Shown here: one piece after another, positions 46,461 through 52,611 of the stretch
Layout: each line of letters starts with the position of its first letter
Position numbering within the stretch: position 1 is the stretch's first letter
NCBI GenBank assembly: GCA_018240325.1
Contig: JAFEFZ010000316.1
Span: forward strand, 1-52,611
From: Pseudomonadota bacterium
Lineage (GTDB): Bacteria; Pseudomonadota; Gammaproteobacteria; Burkholderiales; Burkholderiaceae_C
Reading direction: 5' to 3'
Length of the DNA stretch: 52,611 bases
The notes under the pieces: generated by a model
What the model was told of the DNA's origin: nothing
Database searches by the model: none
What the model saw: the letters and a program-made list of their open reading frames with translations, nothing else
Position numbers and translations under genes: made by a program

Positions 46461-47306
46461 ATGACGCAACCGCATCGCCCGAGCGCAGTGGCCGGCCGCT
46501 TCTACCCAGCCGGCGCTGCGGCGCTGCGCGCCGAAGTGCAGCGCCTGCTCGATGCCGTCGATGCCGGCAGCGATGCCGCCGCGCCGGCGCCCAAGATGCT
46601 GGTGGTGCCGCATGCCGGCTACGTCTATTCGGGCGCGGTGGCGGCGCACGCCTATGCGCGCCTGGCGCGCCGGCGCAGGCAGTATCGCCGGGTGGTGCTG
46701 CTCGGCCCGGCCCACCATGCCGCGCTGCGCGGGCTGGCGCTGCCTGAGGCGGCGGCCTTCGACACGCCGCTCGGCGCGGTGCCGGTCGATGCCGAGGCCT
46801 GTGCGCGCGCGGCTGCGCTGCCCCAGGTGGTGCGCAGCGACGCGGTGCATGCGCACGAGCACGCGCTCGAGGTGCAGCTGCCCTTCCTGCAGACGGTGCT
46901 CGACCGCTTCACGCTGGTGCCGCTGGCGGTGGGGCAGGCGCCGGCCGAGGCGGTGGCCGAAGTGCTCGAGCGGCTGTGGGGCGGCGGCGAGACCCTGATC
47001 GTGATCAGCACCGACCTGTCGCACTATCTCGGCTACGGGCCGGCGCGGGTGGCCGACGCGCAGACGGTGCGGCAGATCCTGCAGCCGGGCCCGGCGATCA
47101 CCCACGAGCAGGCCTGCGGCGCCACGCCGCTGAACGGCGCCCTGCTCGCCGCACGGCGGCGCGGGCTGCAGCCGCGGCTGCTGGACCTGCGCAATTCGGG
47201 CGACACCGCCGGCGACCGCAGCCGCGTGGTCGGCTATGCGGCGCTGGTGTTCGCGCCGGGACAGGCCGCGATGCCGGCCGAGGCCGACGTCGATGCCGTG
47301 TGCTGA
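46461..47306 (+). CDS. amrB: AmmeMemoRadiSam system protein B (MEMO1-like)
   Basis: 281 residues. Residue motifs of the MEMO1 family are seen in order: SAVAGRFYPAG at the N-terminus, VVPHAGYVYSGAVAAHAYA, LGPAHHAALRG, HAHEHALEVQLPFLQ, and ISTDLSHYLGY. These His residues line the pocket related to extradiol dioxygenases and, in human MEMO1, bind metal. Activity is not settled. A GGAGGA ribosome-binding site stands before the ATG. It is the first of three tightly packed genes that make up the AmmeMemoRadiSam unit. Confidence 0.95.
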   Translation: MTQPHRPSAVAGRFYPAGAAALRAEVQRLLDAVDAGSDAAAPAPKMLVVPHAGYVYSGAVAAHAYARLARRRRQYRRVVLLGPAHHAALRGLALPEAAAFDTPLGAVPVDAEACARAAALPQVVRSDAVHAHEHALEVQLPFLQTVLDRFTLVPLAVGQAPAEAVAEVLERLWGGGETLIVISTDLSHYLGYGPARVADAQTVRQILQPGPAITHEQACGATPLNGALLAARRRGLQPRLLDLRNSGDTAGDRSRVVGYAALVFAPGQAAMPAEADVDAVC

Positions 47307-47844
47307 CACCCTCGGCCCGGCGCTGCTGAGCCGCGCGCGCAACGCGATCGCCGAGCGCTTCGACCGGGCGCGCGTGCCCGAGCCGGCGCACCCGGCACTG
47401 CGGCTGCCGGGTGCGACCTTCGTGACGCTGCACCGCGACGGCCGGCTGCGCGGCTGCATCGGCCGGCTGCGCGCCGAGTGCGCGCTCGACGACGACGTGC
47501 GCGCCAATGCCCGCGGCGCCGCCTTCGAGGATCCGCGCTTCGCGCCGTTGCTCGCGGCCGAATGGCGCGGCCTGAGCGTCGAGGTCTCGCTGCTCGAGCC
47601 GCCGCAGCCGCTGCCGGTGCGCGACGAGGCCGATGCGCGCGGGCAGCTGGAGCCCGGCGTCGATGGCGTGCTGCTCGAGTGGCGCGGCGCGCGCGCGACC
47701 TTCCTGCCGCAGGTGTGGGCGCAGCTGCCCGAGCCGGCGGATTTCCTGCGCGAGCTCAAGCGCAAGGCCGGCCTGGACGCCGGTTTCTGGCACGCCGAGT
47801 TGCGCCTGGCGCGCTACCGCGTGCGCCGGTTCACCGAGGGCTGA
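47293..47844 (+). CDS. amrA: AmmeMemoRadiSam system protein A (AMMECR1-like)
   Basis: 183 residues, a single AMMECR1 domain. The family signature LRGCIGRLRAE is at residues ~55-65, preceded by FVTLHRDGR and followed by DVRANARGAAFEDPRFAPL and LSVEVSLLEPP; FLPQVWAQLPEPADFLREL closes the fold. The biochemical role is unknown. The ATG at 47293 overlaps the end of the MEMO1-like gene by 14 bases. The radical SAM gene starts two bases after its stop, so all three should be translated together. Confidence 0.92.
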   Translation: MPCADTLGPALLSRARNAIAERFDRARVPEPAHPALRLPGATFVTLHRDGRLRGCIGRLRAECALDDDVRANARGAAFEDPRFAPLLAAEWRGLSVEVSLLEPPQPLPVRDEADARGQLEPGVDGVLLEWRGARATFLPQVWAQLPEPADFLRELKRKAGLDAGFWHAELRLARYRVRRFTEG

Positions 47845-47846
47845 GC

Positions 47847-48944
47847 GTGGGCGGGCGCGACCGTTTCGACGACGCGCGGCACCCGGCGCAGTGGTGGCAT
47901 GCGCTGCCCGACGGGCGGCTGCAGTGCGACCTGTGCCCGCGCGACTGCCGGCTGCACGACGGCCAGCGCGGCCTGTGCTTCGTGCGCGCGCGCGCCGGCG
48001 ACGAGATGGTGCTCACCACCTACGGGCGCAGCTCGGGCTTTTGCGTCGATCCGATCGAGAAGAAGCCGCTGAACCACTTCCTGCCCGGCAGCGCGGTGCT
48101 GAGCTTCGGCACCGCCGGCTGCAACCTGGCCTGCAAGTTCTGCCAGAACTGGGACATCAGCAAGAGCCGCGAGATGGACCGGCTGATGGACCGGGCGAGC
48201 CCGGCGCGCATCGCCGAGGCCGCGCGCGCGGCCGGCTGCGCGAGCGTGGCCTTCACCTACAACGACCCGGTGATCTTCGCCGAGTACGCGCTCGATGCGG
48301 CCGACGCCTGCCGCGCGCTGGGCGTGCAGACGGTCGCGGTGACGGCCGGCTACATCCACCCGGAGCCGCGGCGCGCCTTCTTCGCGAAGATGGACGCCGC
48401 CAACATCGACCTGAAGGCCTTCAGCGACGATTTCTATTTCCGCCAGACCGGCGCGCACCTGGCGCCGGTGCTCGACACCTTGCAGTACGTCCGGCACGAC
48501 ACCGGCTGCTGGCTCGAGATCACCACGCTGCTGATCCCGGGGCTGAACGACAGCGATGCCGAGCTGGACGCGATGACGCGCTGGCTGGCGGACCACCTGG
48601 GGCCCGAGGTGCCGCTGCACTTCAGCGCCTTCCACCCCGACTACAAGCTCACCGAGGTGGCGCGCACGCCCGCGGCGACGCTGCAGCGCGCGCGCCGGAT
48701 CGCGCGCGCCAACGGGCTGCGGCACGTGTACACCGGCAACGTGCACGACCTGGAAGGTGGCACCACCTGCTGCACCGGCTGCGGCGCGGCGCTGATCGAG
48801 CGCGACTGGCACCGGATCCGGCGCTACGAATTGCGCGCCGACGGCTGCTGCCCGCACTGCGGCAGCGCGCTGGCCGGGCGCTTCGGCGCTGCGCCGGGCG
48901 GCTTCGACGGGCGGCGCGTGCCGGTGCGGCTGCGGATGGATTGA
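47847..48944 (+). CDS. amrS: AmmeMemoRadiSam system radical SAM enzyme
   Basis: 365 residues with a GTG start (MGGRDRFDDARHPAQWW), chosen because it follows the previous stop by two bases. The [4Fe-4S]/SAM motif is CNLACKFCQNW (C92, C96, C99). An N-terminal CDLCPRDCRLHDGQRGLC cluster and a C-terminal pair (CCTGCGAAL and CCPHCGSAL) give extra cysteines, which may bind auxiliary clusters or zinc. It resembles PFL-activating-enzyme-type radical SAM proteins. The substrate is unknown; the operon suggests that the AMMECR1- and MEMO1-like proteins support or use its product. Confidence 0.94.
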   Translation: MGGRDRFDDARHPAQWWHALPDGRLQCDLCPRDCRLHDGQRGLCFVRARAGDEMVLTTYGRSSGFCVDPIEKKPLNHFLPGSAVLSFGTAGCNLACKFCQNWDISKSREMDRLMDRASPARIAEAARAAGCASVAFTYNDPVIFAEYALDAADACRALGVQTVAVTAGYIHPEPRRAFFAKMDAANIDLKAFSDDFYFRQTGAHLAPVLDTLQYVRHDTGCWLEITTLLIPGLNDSDAELDAMTRWLADHLGPEVPLHFSAFHPDYKLTEVARTPAATLQRARRIARANGLRHVYTGNVHDLEGGTTCCTGCGAALIERDWHRIRRYELRADGCCPHCGSALAGRFGAAPGGFDGRRVPVRLRMD

Positions 48945-49081
48945 GCACTGCTGCGACGGCCGGGCCGGATCCGGCTGCCGGCCGTCGGTCGTCGGTCGTC
49001 GGGAGGCGAGGGGTTGGCAGTAGTGGGCATGCTTTCCTGAGAAGAAGCGCTCCTCTTTCGGTCGGCTTTTCGGTCCCTTGC

Positions 49082-49110
49082 GGCCGTTCGCTGTTGCAGC
49101 GAAAGCGGCC
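49082..49110. repeat. Hairpin (GGCCG-TTCGCTG/CAGCGAA-CGGCC)
   Basis: A 7-bp perfect stem (TTCGCTG/CAGCGAA) with a 3-base loop is extended by complementary GGCCG and CGGCC after a small bulge. No T-run follows. It could be part of a repeat family or a small RNA. Confidence 0.55.
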
Positions 49111-49149
49111 ATCCTTCGGCAGCGAAAACGTGCTGCACGGGGCCGCCGA

Positions 49150-49260
49150 CGGGGTGGCCAACTCCGTTCAGCCAAATTCTTATTGGCTCCGGCATCACAT
49201 CGCTGCGCGATATGAGCCTTCACCGAAGCGCTGCGCGCTTTCACTCCGTTGGCCACCCCG
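49150..49260. repeat. Inverted repeat pair enclosing the 21-bp repeat
   Basis: The arms CGGGGTGGCCAAC (49150-49162) and GTTGGCCACCCCG (49248-49260) are perfectly complementary over 13 bases and extend outward with imperfect pairing (GGGGCCGCCGA / CGGGCCGACGG). The loop of ~85 bases contains the dispersed word at 49196-49216, so the whole unit looks like a stand-alone repeat element. Confidence 0.65.
49196..49216. repeat. 21-bp dispersed repeat, copy 2
   Basis: Identical to 23358-23378, lying between the arms of the 49150/49248 inverted repeat and followed by GAGCCTTCAC, the word that precedes copy 1. Confidence 0.75.
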
Positions 49261-49576
49261 CCGTCGGCCCGGGCGGTGGTACACCGAGACCGCTGTTCGC
49301 GCGCTGCTCGACGCAGTGGGGGTTTGCTGAAGAAGCGCGCTGGCGGTGCCGGCTTTGCCTCAGCGGCCCCGAAACGCAGCGACGAACAGCGGACCCTGCG
49401 AAAGTCAGCACCCGCCCAACAGCGGCCGTCGGAATCTGGCGTTTCTGGCGCTTCATGTGTTGCGGGTGTCGCGTCGGCACCCTGCACAACTGAAGTGCAC
49501 GCGCAAGGGGACGAGGAAACCGGCAGCGACCCGTCGTTCCTCGAGCGCGCGCCGCGGCGGCCCGACAATCCGGCCG

Positions 49577-50347
49577 ATGCCCGACATGCTGGCCGGCTGG
49601 CCGCTGATCACCGCGCCTGCGTTCTACGCGCTGGCCGTGCCGGCCGTGCTGCTGATGGGGCTGGGCAAGAGCGGCTTCCTGTCGGGCTTCGGTGCGCTGG
49701 CCACGCCGCTGCTGGCGCTGGTGGTGCCGGTACCGCAGGCGGCGGCGATCATGCTGCCGCTGCTGCTGCTCATGGACGCCACCGGGCTGCAGCAGCTGTG
49801 GCGCGAGCGCGATCCGGCGCTGCTGCGCCGGCTGCTGCCGCCGGGGCTCGTGGGCATCGGCGTGGGCACGTTGCTGTTCGGCGCGTTGTCGGCCCAGGCG
49901 ACGGCCGGCGTCGTCGGCGCGCTGACGCTGGCCTTCCTCGCGCAGCGGCTGCTGTTCGCGCCGCGTGCCGGCTCGCCGCCGCTGCCGGGCTGGGCGGCGC
50001 AGGGCCTGGCCGTCGCGTCGGGCTTCACCAGCTTCGTCGCGCACGCCGGCAGCCCGCCGCTGAACGCCTACCTGCTGCCGTTGAGGCTGCCGCCGATGCG
50101 CTTCGCCGGCACCAGCGCCGTGTTCTTCGCCGCGATCAACCTCGCCAAGTGGGGGCCCTACGCGGCGCTGGGGCTGCTCGACCGCGCCAACCTGGCGACT
50201 TCGCTGCTGCTCGCGCCGCTGGCGCCGATGGGCGTGTGGCTCGGCGTGTTCCTGGCGCGCCGGATCCACGCGACCTGGTACTACCGCGTCGCCTACGCCG
50301 GCATGTTCTTCACCGGCTGCAAGCTGTTGGCCGACGGGCTGCGCTGA
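49577..50347 (+). CDS. TauE/SafE-family sulfite or organosulfonate exporter
   Basis: 256 residues with about eight membrane helices. LLMGLGKSGFLSGFGALATPLLA near residue 25 and the later GFTSFVAHAGSPPLNAYLLP are the two repeated halves of the TauE/SafE (DUF81) fold. Family members export sulfite, sulfoacetate or related anions; the substrate is not determined here. The start at 49577 (MPDMLAGWPL) begins at the first helix; an ATG at 49586 is an alternative. Confidence 0.87.
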   Translation: MPDMLAGWPLITAPAFYALAVPAVLLMGLGKSGFLSGFGALATPLLALVVPVPQAAAIMLPLLLLMDATGLQQLWRERDPALLRRLLPPGLVGIGVGTLLFGALSAQATAGVVGALTLAFLAQRLLFAPRAGSPPLPGWAAQGLAVASGFTSFVAHAGSPPLNAYLLPLRLPPMRFAGTSAVFFAAINLAKWGPYAALGLLDRANLATSLLLAPLAPMGVWLGVFLARRIHATWYYRVAYAGMFFTGCKLLADGLR

Positions 50348-50473
50348 AGCGCCCACGGGGTCGGGTCGAGGCCGGGCCGTGGCCGGGCCCGGCGGCAGCG
50401 CGCGGCTTGGGTTTGCCCGGGCGTTCCGGGCGCCGGCGGCCGGCTACCATCGACCGATGCCGTGGAGGAACCG

Positions 50474-51094
50474 ATGCCTGTGATCGTGGTCGCCAACCCC
50501 AAGGGCGGGGTCGGCAAGAGCACGCTCGCGACCCAGATCGCCGGGCTGCTGGCGCGCCAGGGCCGCGCGGTGATGCTGGGCGATGCCGACCGCCAGCAGT
50601 CGGCACGCCGGTGGCTGGCGCTGCGGCCGGCGGCCGCACCGCTGATCCGCGGCTGGGAGGAAACCAGCCACCGCGACATCGTGCGTCCGCCCAAGGGCAC
50701 CACCGACATCGTGCTCGACACGCCGGCCGGGCTGCACGGCAAGAAGCTCGACGCGGTGCTGCGCATCGCCGAGCGGCTGCTGGTGCCGCTGCAGCCCAGC
50801 CTGTTCGACATCGAGGCGACGCACGCCTTCCTGACGGTGCTGCGCGAGCACCCGCGCGCCAAGTCGATCGAGCTCGGCCTGGTGGGCATGCGCGTGCGCG
50901 AGCACACGCTGTCCAACGAGCAGCTGCACCAGTACCTGGCGACGCTCGACGTACCGGTGGTCGCCTGGCTGCGCGACACCCAGAACTACGTGCAGCTCGC
51001 TGCACGCGGGCTGACGATCTGGGACGTCGCGCCCAGCCGCGTCGAGCGCGACCTCGAACAATGGCAACCGCTGAAGGAGTGGATCCTGCGATGA
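50474..51094 (+). CDS. ParA-family ATPase (orphan)
   Basis: 206 residues. The deviant Walker A motif NPKGGVGKSTLA is at residues ~8-19, followed by GDADRQQSARRWL and a Walker B-like IVLDTPAG. This is the small cytosolic ParA/MinD-type architecture; no ParB gene or centromere-like array is seen nearby, so chromosome or plasmid segregation is not supported. Orphan ParAs can position protein clusters or storage granules. A GGAGGA ribosome-binding site precedes the ATG. Its stop overlaps the next start by ATGA. Confidence 0.88.
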   Translation: MPVIVVANPKGGVGKSTLATQIAGLLARQGRAVMLGDADRQQSARRWLALRPAAAPLIRGWEETSHRDIVRPPKGTTDIVLDTPAGLHGKKLDAVLRIAERLLVPLQPSLFDIEATHAFLTVLREHPRAKSIELGLVGMRVREHTLSNEQLHQYLATLDVPVVAWLRDTQNYVQLAARGLTIWDVAPSRVERDLEQWQPLKEWILR

Positions 51095-51543
51095 GAGTCT
51101 TTGCACATCTGCACGAGCTGCAGGCGCTGGTGGGCCAGGAAGTCGGCGTCAGCGGCTGGATCACGGTGGACCAGGCGCGGATCGACCAGTTCGCCGCCGC
51201 CACCGGCGACCACCAGTGGATCCACGTCGACCCGGTGCGCGCCAAGAGCGGGCCTTTCGGCACGACGGTGGCGCACGGCTTCCTGACGCTCAGCCTGATC
51301 CCCGAGCTGTTCGAGACCGCGTTCGCGATCGCCGACGTGCGCATGGGCGTGAACTACGGGCTCAACAAGGTGCGCTTCACCGCGCCGGTGCCGGCGGGCG
51401 CGCGCGTGCGCGGGCGCTTCGCGCTGCTGGGCTACGAGCCGATCGAGCAGGGCGCGCAGCTCACGGTGCTGGCCACGGTGGAGCTGGAAGGCTCGGCCAA
51501 GCCGGCCTGCGTGGCCGAGACGGTGTCGCGCCGCTTCGTCTGA
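51091..51543 (+). CDS. MaoC-family (R)-enoyl-CoA hydratase-like protein
   Basis: 150 residues, a single hot-dog domain. The catalytic motif AATGDHQWIHVDPVRAK has the Asp and His of MaoC hydratases, and AHGFLTLSLIPELF follows. Members hydrate enoyl-CoA to (R)-3-hydroxyacyl-CoA, feeding PHA or lipid synthesis. The ATG overlaps the ParA stop (ATGA), so the two are coupled. No PHA synthase or phasin gene is visible in the window. Confidence 0.9.
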   Translation: MRVFAHLHELQALVGQEVGVSGWITVDQARIDQFAAATGDHQWIHVDPVRAKSGPFGTTVAHGFLTLSLIPELFETAFAIADVRMGVNYGLNKVRFTAPVPAGARVRGRFALLGYEPIEQGAQLTVLATVELEGSAKPACVAETVSRRFV

Positions 51544-51583
51544 TGCCGGCCGGCCGCAGCGGCGAGCACGCATAGGGGTGTCG

Positions 51584-52315
51584 ATGAAGGTGCTGCTGGT
51601 CGATGACCATCCGCTGATCCTGGCGGCATTGCAGACGGTGATCCTCGGGCTGGGGGACGACGTCACGGTGGTCGGCGCGGCCAGCGCCGCCGAGGCGCGC
51701 GCGGCGCTGCGCTGCGACGCCGATTACGACCTGGTGCTGCTCGACCTGGCGCTCGGCGACGCCGACGGCTTCGAGGTGCTGACCGAGCTGCGCGCCGCCT
51801 ACCCGGCGCTGCCGATCGTGGTGGTCTCGGCCAGCGACCGCACCAGCGACGTGATCCGCGCGATCGACCTGGGCGCGATGGGCTTCGTGCCCAAGCGCTC
51901 GTCCAACGACACGCTGACCCAGGCGCTGCGCATGGTGATGTCGGGCGGGCTGTACGTGCCGCCGATGATGCTCGGCCTGGATCCGGTCGAGACGGCCGAG
52001 GCCGACACCGTGCCCGACGTGATGCGCCCGGCCGGCAGCGCGCCGAACCCGGCCGCGCACCAGAAGGCGCCGGCCTCGCTCGAGGCGGTAGGGCTGACGC
52101 CGCGCCAGGGCGACGTGCTCGCGCTGCTGCTGCAGGGCAAGCCCAACAAGCTGATCGCGCGCGACCTGAACCTGTCGGTCGAAACCGTCAAGGATCACGT
52201 GGCCGCGGTGCTGCGCGCGCTCGGCGTCAGCACGCGCACCCAGGCGGTGCTGGCGGTCAGCCAGATGCAGCAGCAGGCGGCGCAGGCCACCCGGCGCCCT
52301 GCAGAAGGCTCGTGA
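51584..52315 (+). CDS. NarL/LuxR-type response regulator
   Basis: 243 residues. Receiver domain at 1-~120 (MKVLLVDDHPLIL, Asp in LVLLDLALGD, Lys in FVPKRSS) and a LuxR helix-turn-helix at ~168-230 (LTPRQGDVLALLLQGKPNKLIARDLN, TVKDHVAAVLRALG), joined by an Ala/Pro-rich linker. The ATG at 51584 is preferred over a GTG at 51578 because AGGGGTG then serves as ribosome-binding site. Its stop overlaps the next GTG start, so it is probably paired with the downstream membrane kinase. Confidence 0.92.
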   Translation: MKVLLVDDHPLILAALQTVILGLGDDVTVVGAASAAEARAALRCDADYDLVLLDLALGDADGFEVLTELRAAYPALPIVVVSASDRTSDVIRAIDLGAMGFVPKRSSNDTLTQALRMVMSGGLYVPPMMLGLDPVETAEADTVPDVMRPAGSAPNPAAHQKAPASLEAVGLTPRQGDVLALLLQGKPNKLIARDLNLSVETVKDHVAAVLRALGVSTRTQAVLAVSQMQQQAAQATRRPAEGS

Positions 52316-52611
52316 GCCCGCCGTCGGGCGACGCGGCCGCCGCCGGCAACCAGGCCTTGCCGGCTGCCGTGCCGGCACCGGCGGCCGCATTGGCGGCCGC
52401 ACCGGCTGCTGCCGCCGCCCGTCTCGTCGCACCCGCGGCGGCTGCCGGCGGCTTCGACCCGGCCTCCGGTGCCGGCGGCTTCGACCCGGCCGCCGGTGCC
52501 GGCGGCTTCGACCCGGCCGCCGGTGCCGGCGGCTTCGACCCGGCCGCCGGTACCGGCGGCTTCGACCACCTGCGCGCGCTGTTCGTGCAGACGCCGGCCT
52601 CGCTGGTCGGC
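52312..52611 (+). CDS. Putative membrane sensor kinase (N-terminal part, runs off the window)
   Basis: 100 codons from GTG 52312, overlapping the response regulator stop, are visible. The first ~80 residues are Ala/Pro/Gly-rich low-complexity sequence ending in tandem GGFDPAAGA repeats. From ~82 the sequence changes to FDHLRALFVQTPASLVG, similar in style to the entry into the first membrane helix of betaproteobacterial hybrid kinases. Kinase domains lie beyond the window, so this rests on position and partner. Confidence 0.5.
   Translation, partial: MSPPSGDAAAAGNQALPAAVPAPAAALAAAPAAAAARLVAPAAAAGGFDPASGAGGFDPAAGAGGFDPAAGAGGFDPAAGTGGFDHLRALFVQTPASLVG
52447..52566 (+). repeat. 27-bp tandem repeat encoding GGFDPA(A/S)GA, ~4.4 copies
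   Basis: Units at 52447-52473, 52474-52500, 52501-52527 and 52528-52554 are nearly identical, followed by a 12-base start of a fifth. Unit length 27 keeps the frame of the coding sequence at 52312. Such in-frame repeats change copy number easily by slippage. Confidence 0.9.

Larger units (their letters stand above)
48945..49576. other. Non-coding region rich in inverted repeats
   Basis: About 630 bases without convincing protein-like frames. Composition is less GC-rich in parts (GAGAAGAAGCGCTCCTCTTTC). It contains a hairpin at 49082-49110, an inverted pair at 49150-49162/49248-49260 and a copy of the 21-bp repeat at 49196-49216. A triplet-like GGTCGTCGGTCGTCGG tract is at ~48985. It may be a mosaic of repeat elements, or hold an unrecognised small RNA. 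Confidence 0.6.

Noticed and set aside
49212-49493. Possible 93-residue protein in the repeat-rich region
   Set aside because: It is Arg/Cys/Trp-rich, overlaps the inverted repeat and shows no ribosome-binding site; most likely a chance frame.
50474-51094. Plasmid-type parAB partition locus
   Set aside because: No ParB, no iteron or parS-like sequence, and the neighbours are chromosomal metabolic genes.

Overview
The window is very GC-rich, roughly 70% by eye, with almost all third codon positions G or C. Its gene content (flgK-flgL, a Bug-type solute-binding protein, a trimeric-porin-type outer membrane protein, DUF1841, Bfr/Bfd, many GGDEF/PAS proteins) suggests a motile betaproteobacterium of the order Burkholderiales, probably near the Rubrivivax/Leptothrix/Ideonella/Azohydromonas group. 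This rests on gene content and protein style only; no 16S gene is present. About 90% of the window is coding, and no rRNA, CRISPR array, prophage or complete insertion sequence was seen.

Layout. 1-2492: end of the flagellar hook-junction operon (flgK, flgL), then an HDOD signalling protein. 2639-3718: a TehA/SLAC1-type transporter. 3905-13427: a signalling island with a multi-PAS HisKA_2 kinase, an ANTAR (RNA-binding) response regulator, a convergent membrane kinase, an orphan Hpt protein, a receiver-PAS-GGDEF-EAL protein and a second diguanylate cyclase. 13492-18280: a GH63-like glucosidase coupled to a GNAT acetyltransferase, then a MaoC-phosphotransacetylase fusion. 18325-23193: a LysR regulator divergent from an AidB-like acyl-CoA dehydrogenase, a Bug-type binding protein and a class III CoA-transferase, which looks like a carboxylate uptake and CoA-activation unit. 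23247-23441: tRNA-Ser(UGA), a short dispersed repeat and a broken 5' half-copy of the same tRNA.

23470-35488: housekeeping and envelope genes: apaH, a CNNM/CorC protein, a porin, a paaG-like hydratase, an L,D-transpeptidase with a Tat-exported MepK-like endopeptidase, a DECR-like SDR, bacterioferritin plus its ferredoxin with a Fur-like box between them, an amidohydrolase, tRNA-Thr(CGU) and a PPi-type phosphofructokinase. 35599-46344 is mostly minus strand: a small interrupted ORF, an esterase, fbp and pepN joined by ATGA overlaps, prfB with its programmed +1 frameshift, an alpha/beta hydrolase, two SHOCT lipoproteins flanking a 167-bp palindromic MITE-like element, an M20 amidohydrolase, a degenerate HD-GYP protein and DUF1841.

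46461-48944 holds the complete AmmeMemoRadiSam trio (MEMO1-like, AMMECR1-like, radical SAM), the most interesting under-characterised system here. 48945-49576 is non-coding and rich in inverted repeats, sharing an exact 21-bp word with the tRNA-Ser region. 49577-52611: a TauE/SafE permease, an orphan ParA coupled to a MaoC dehydratase, a NarL-type response regulator, and the start of what is probably its partner membrane kinase, whose N-terminus carries a 27-bp tandem repeat.
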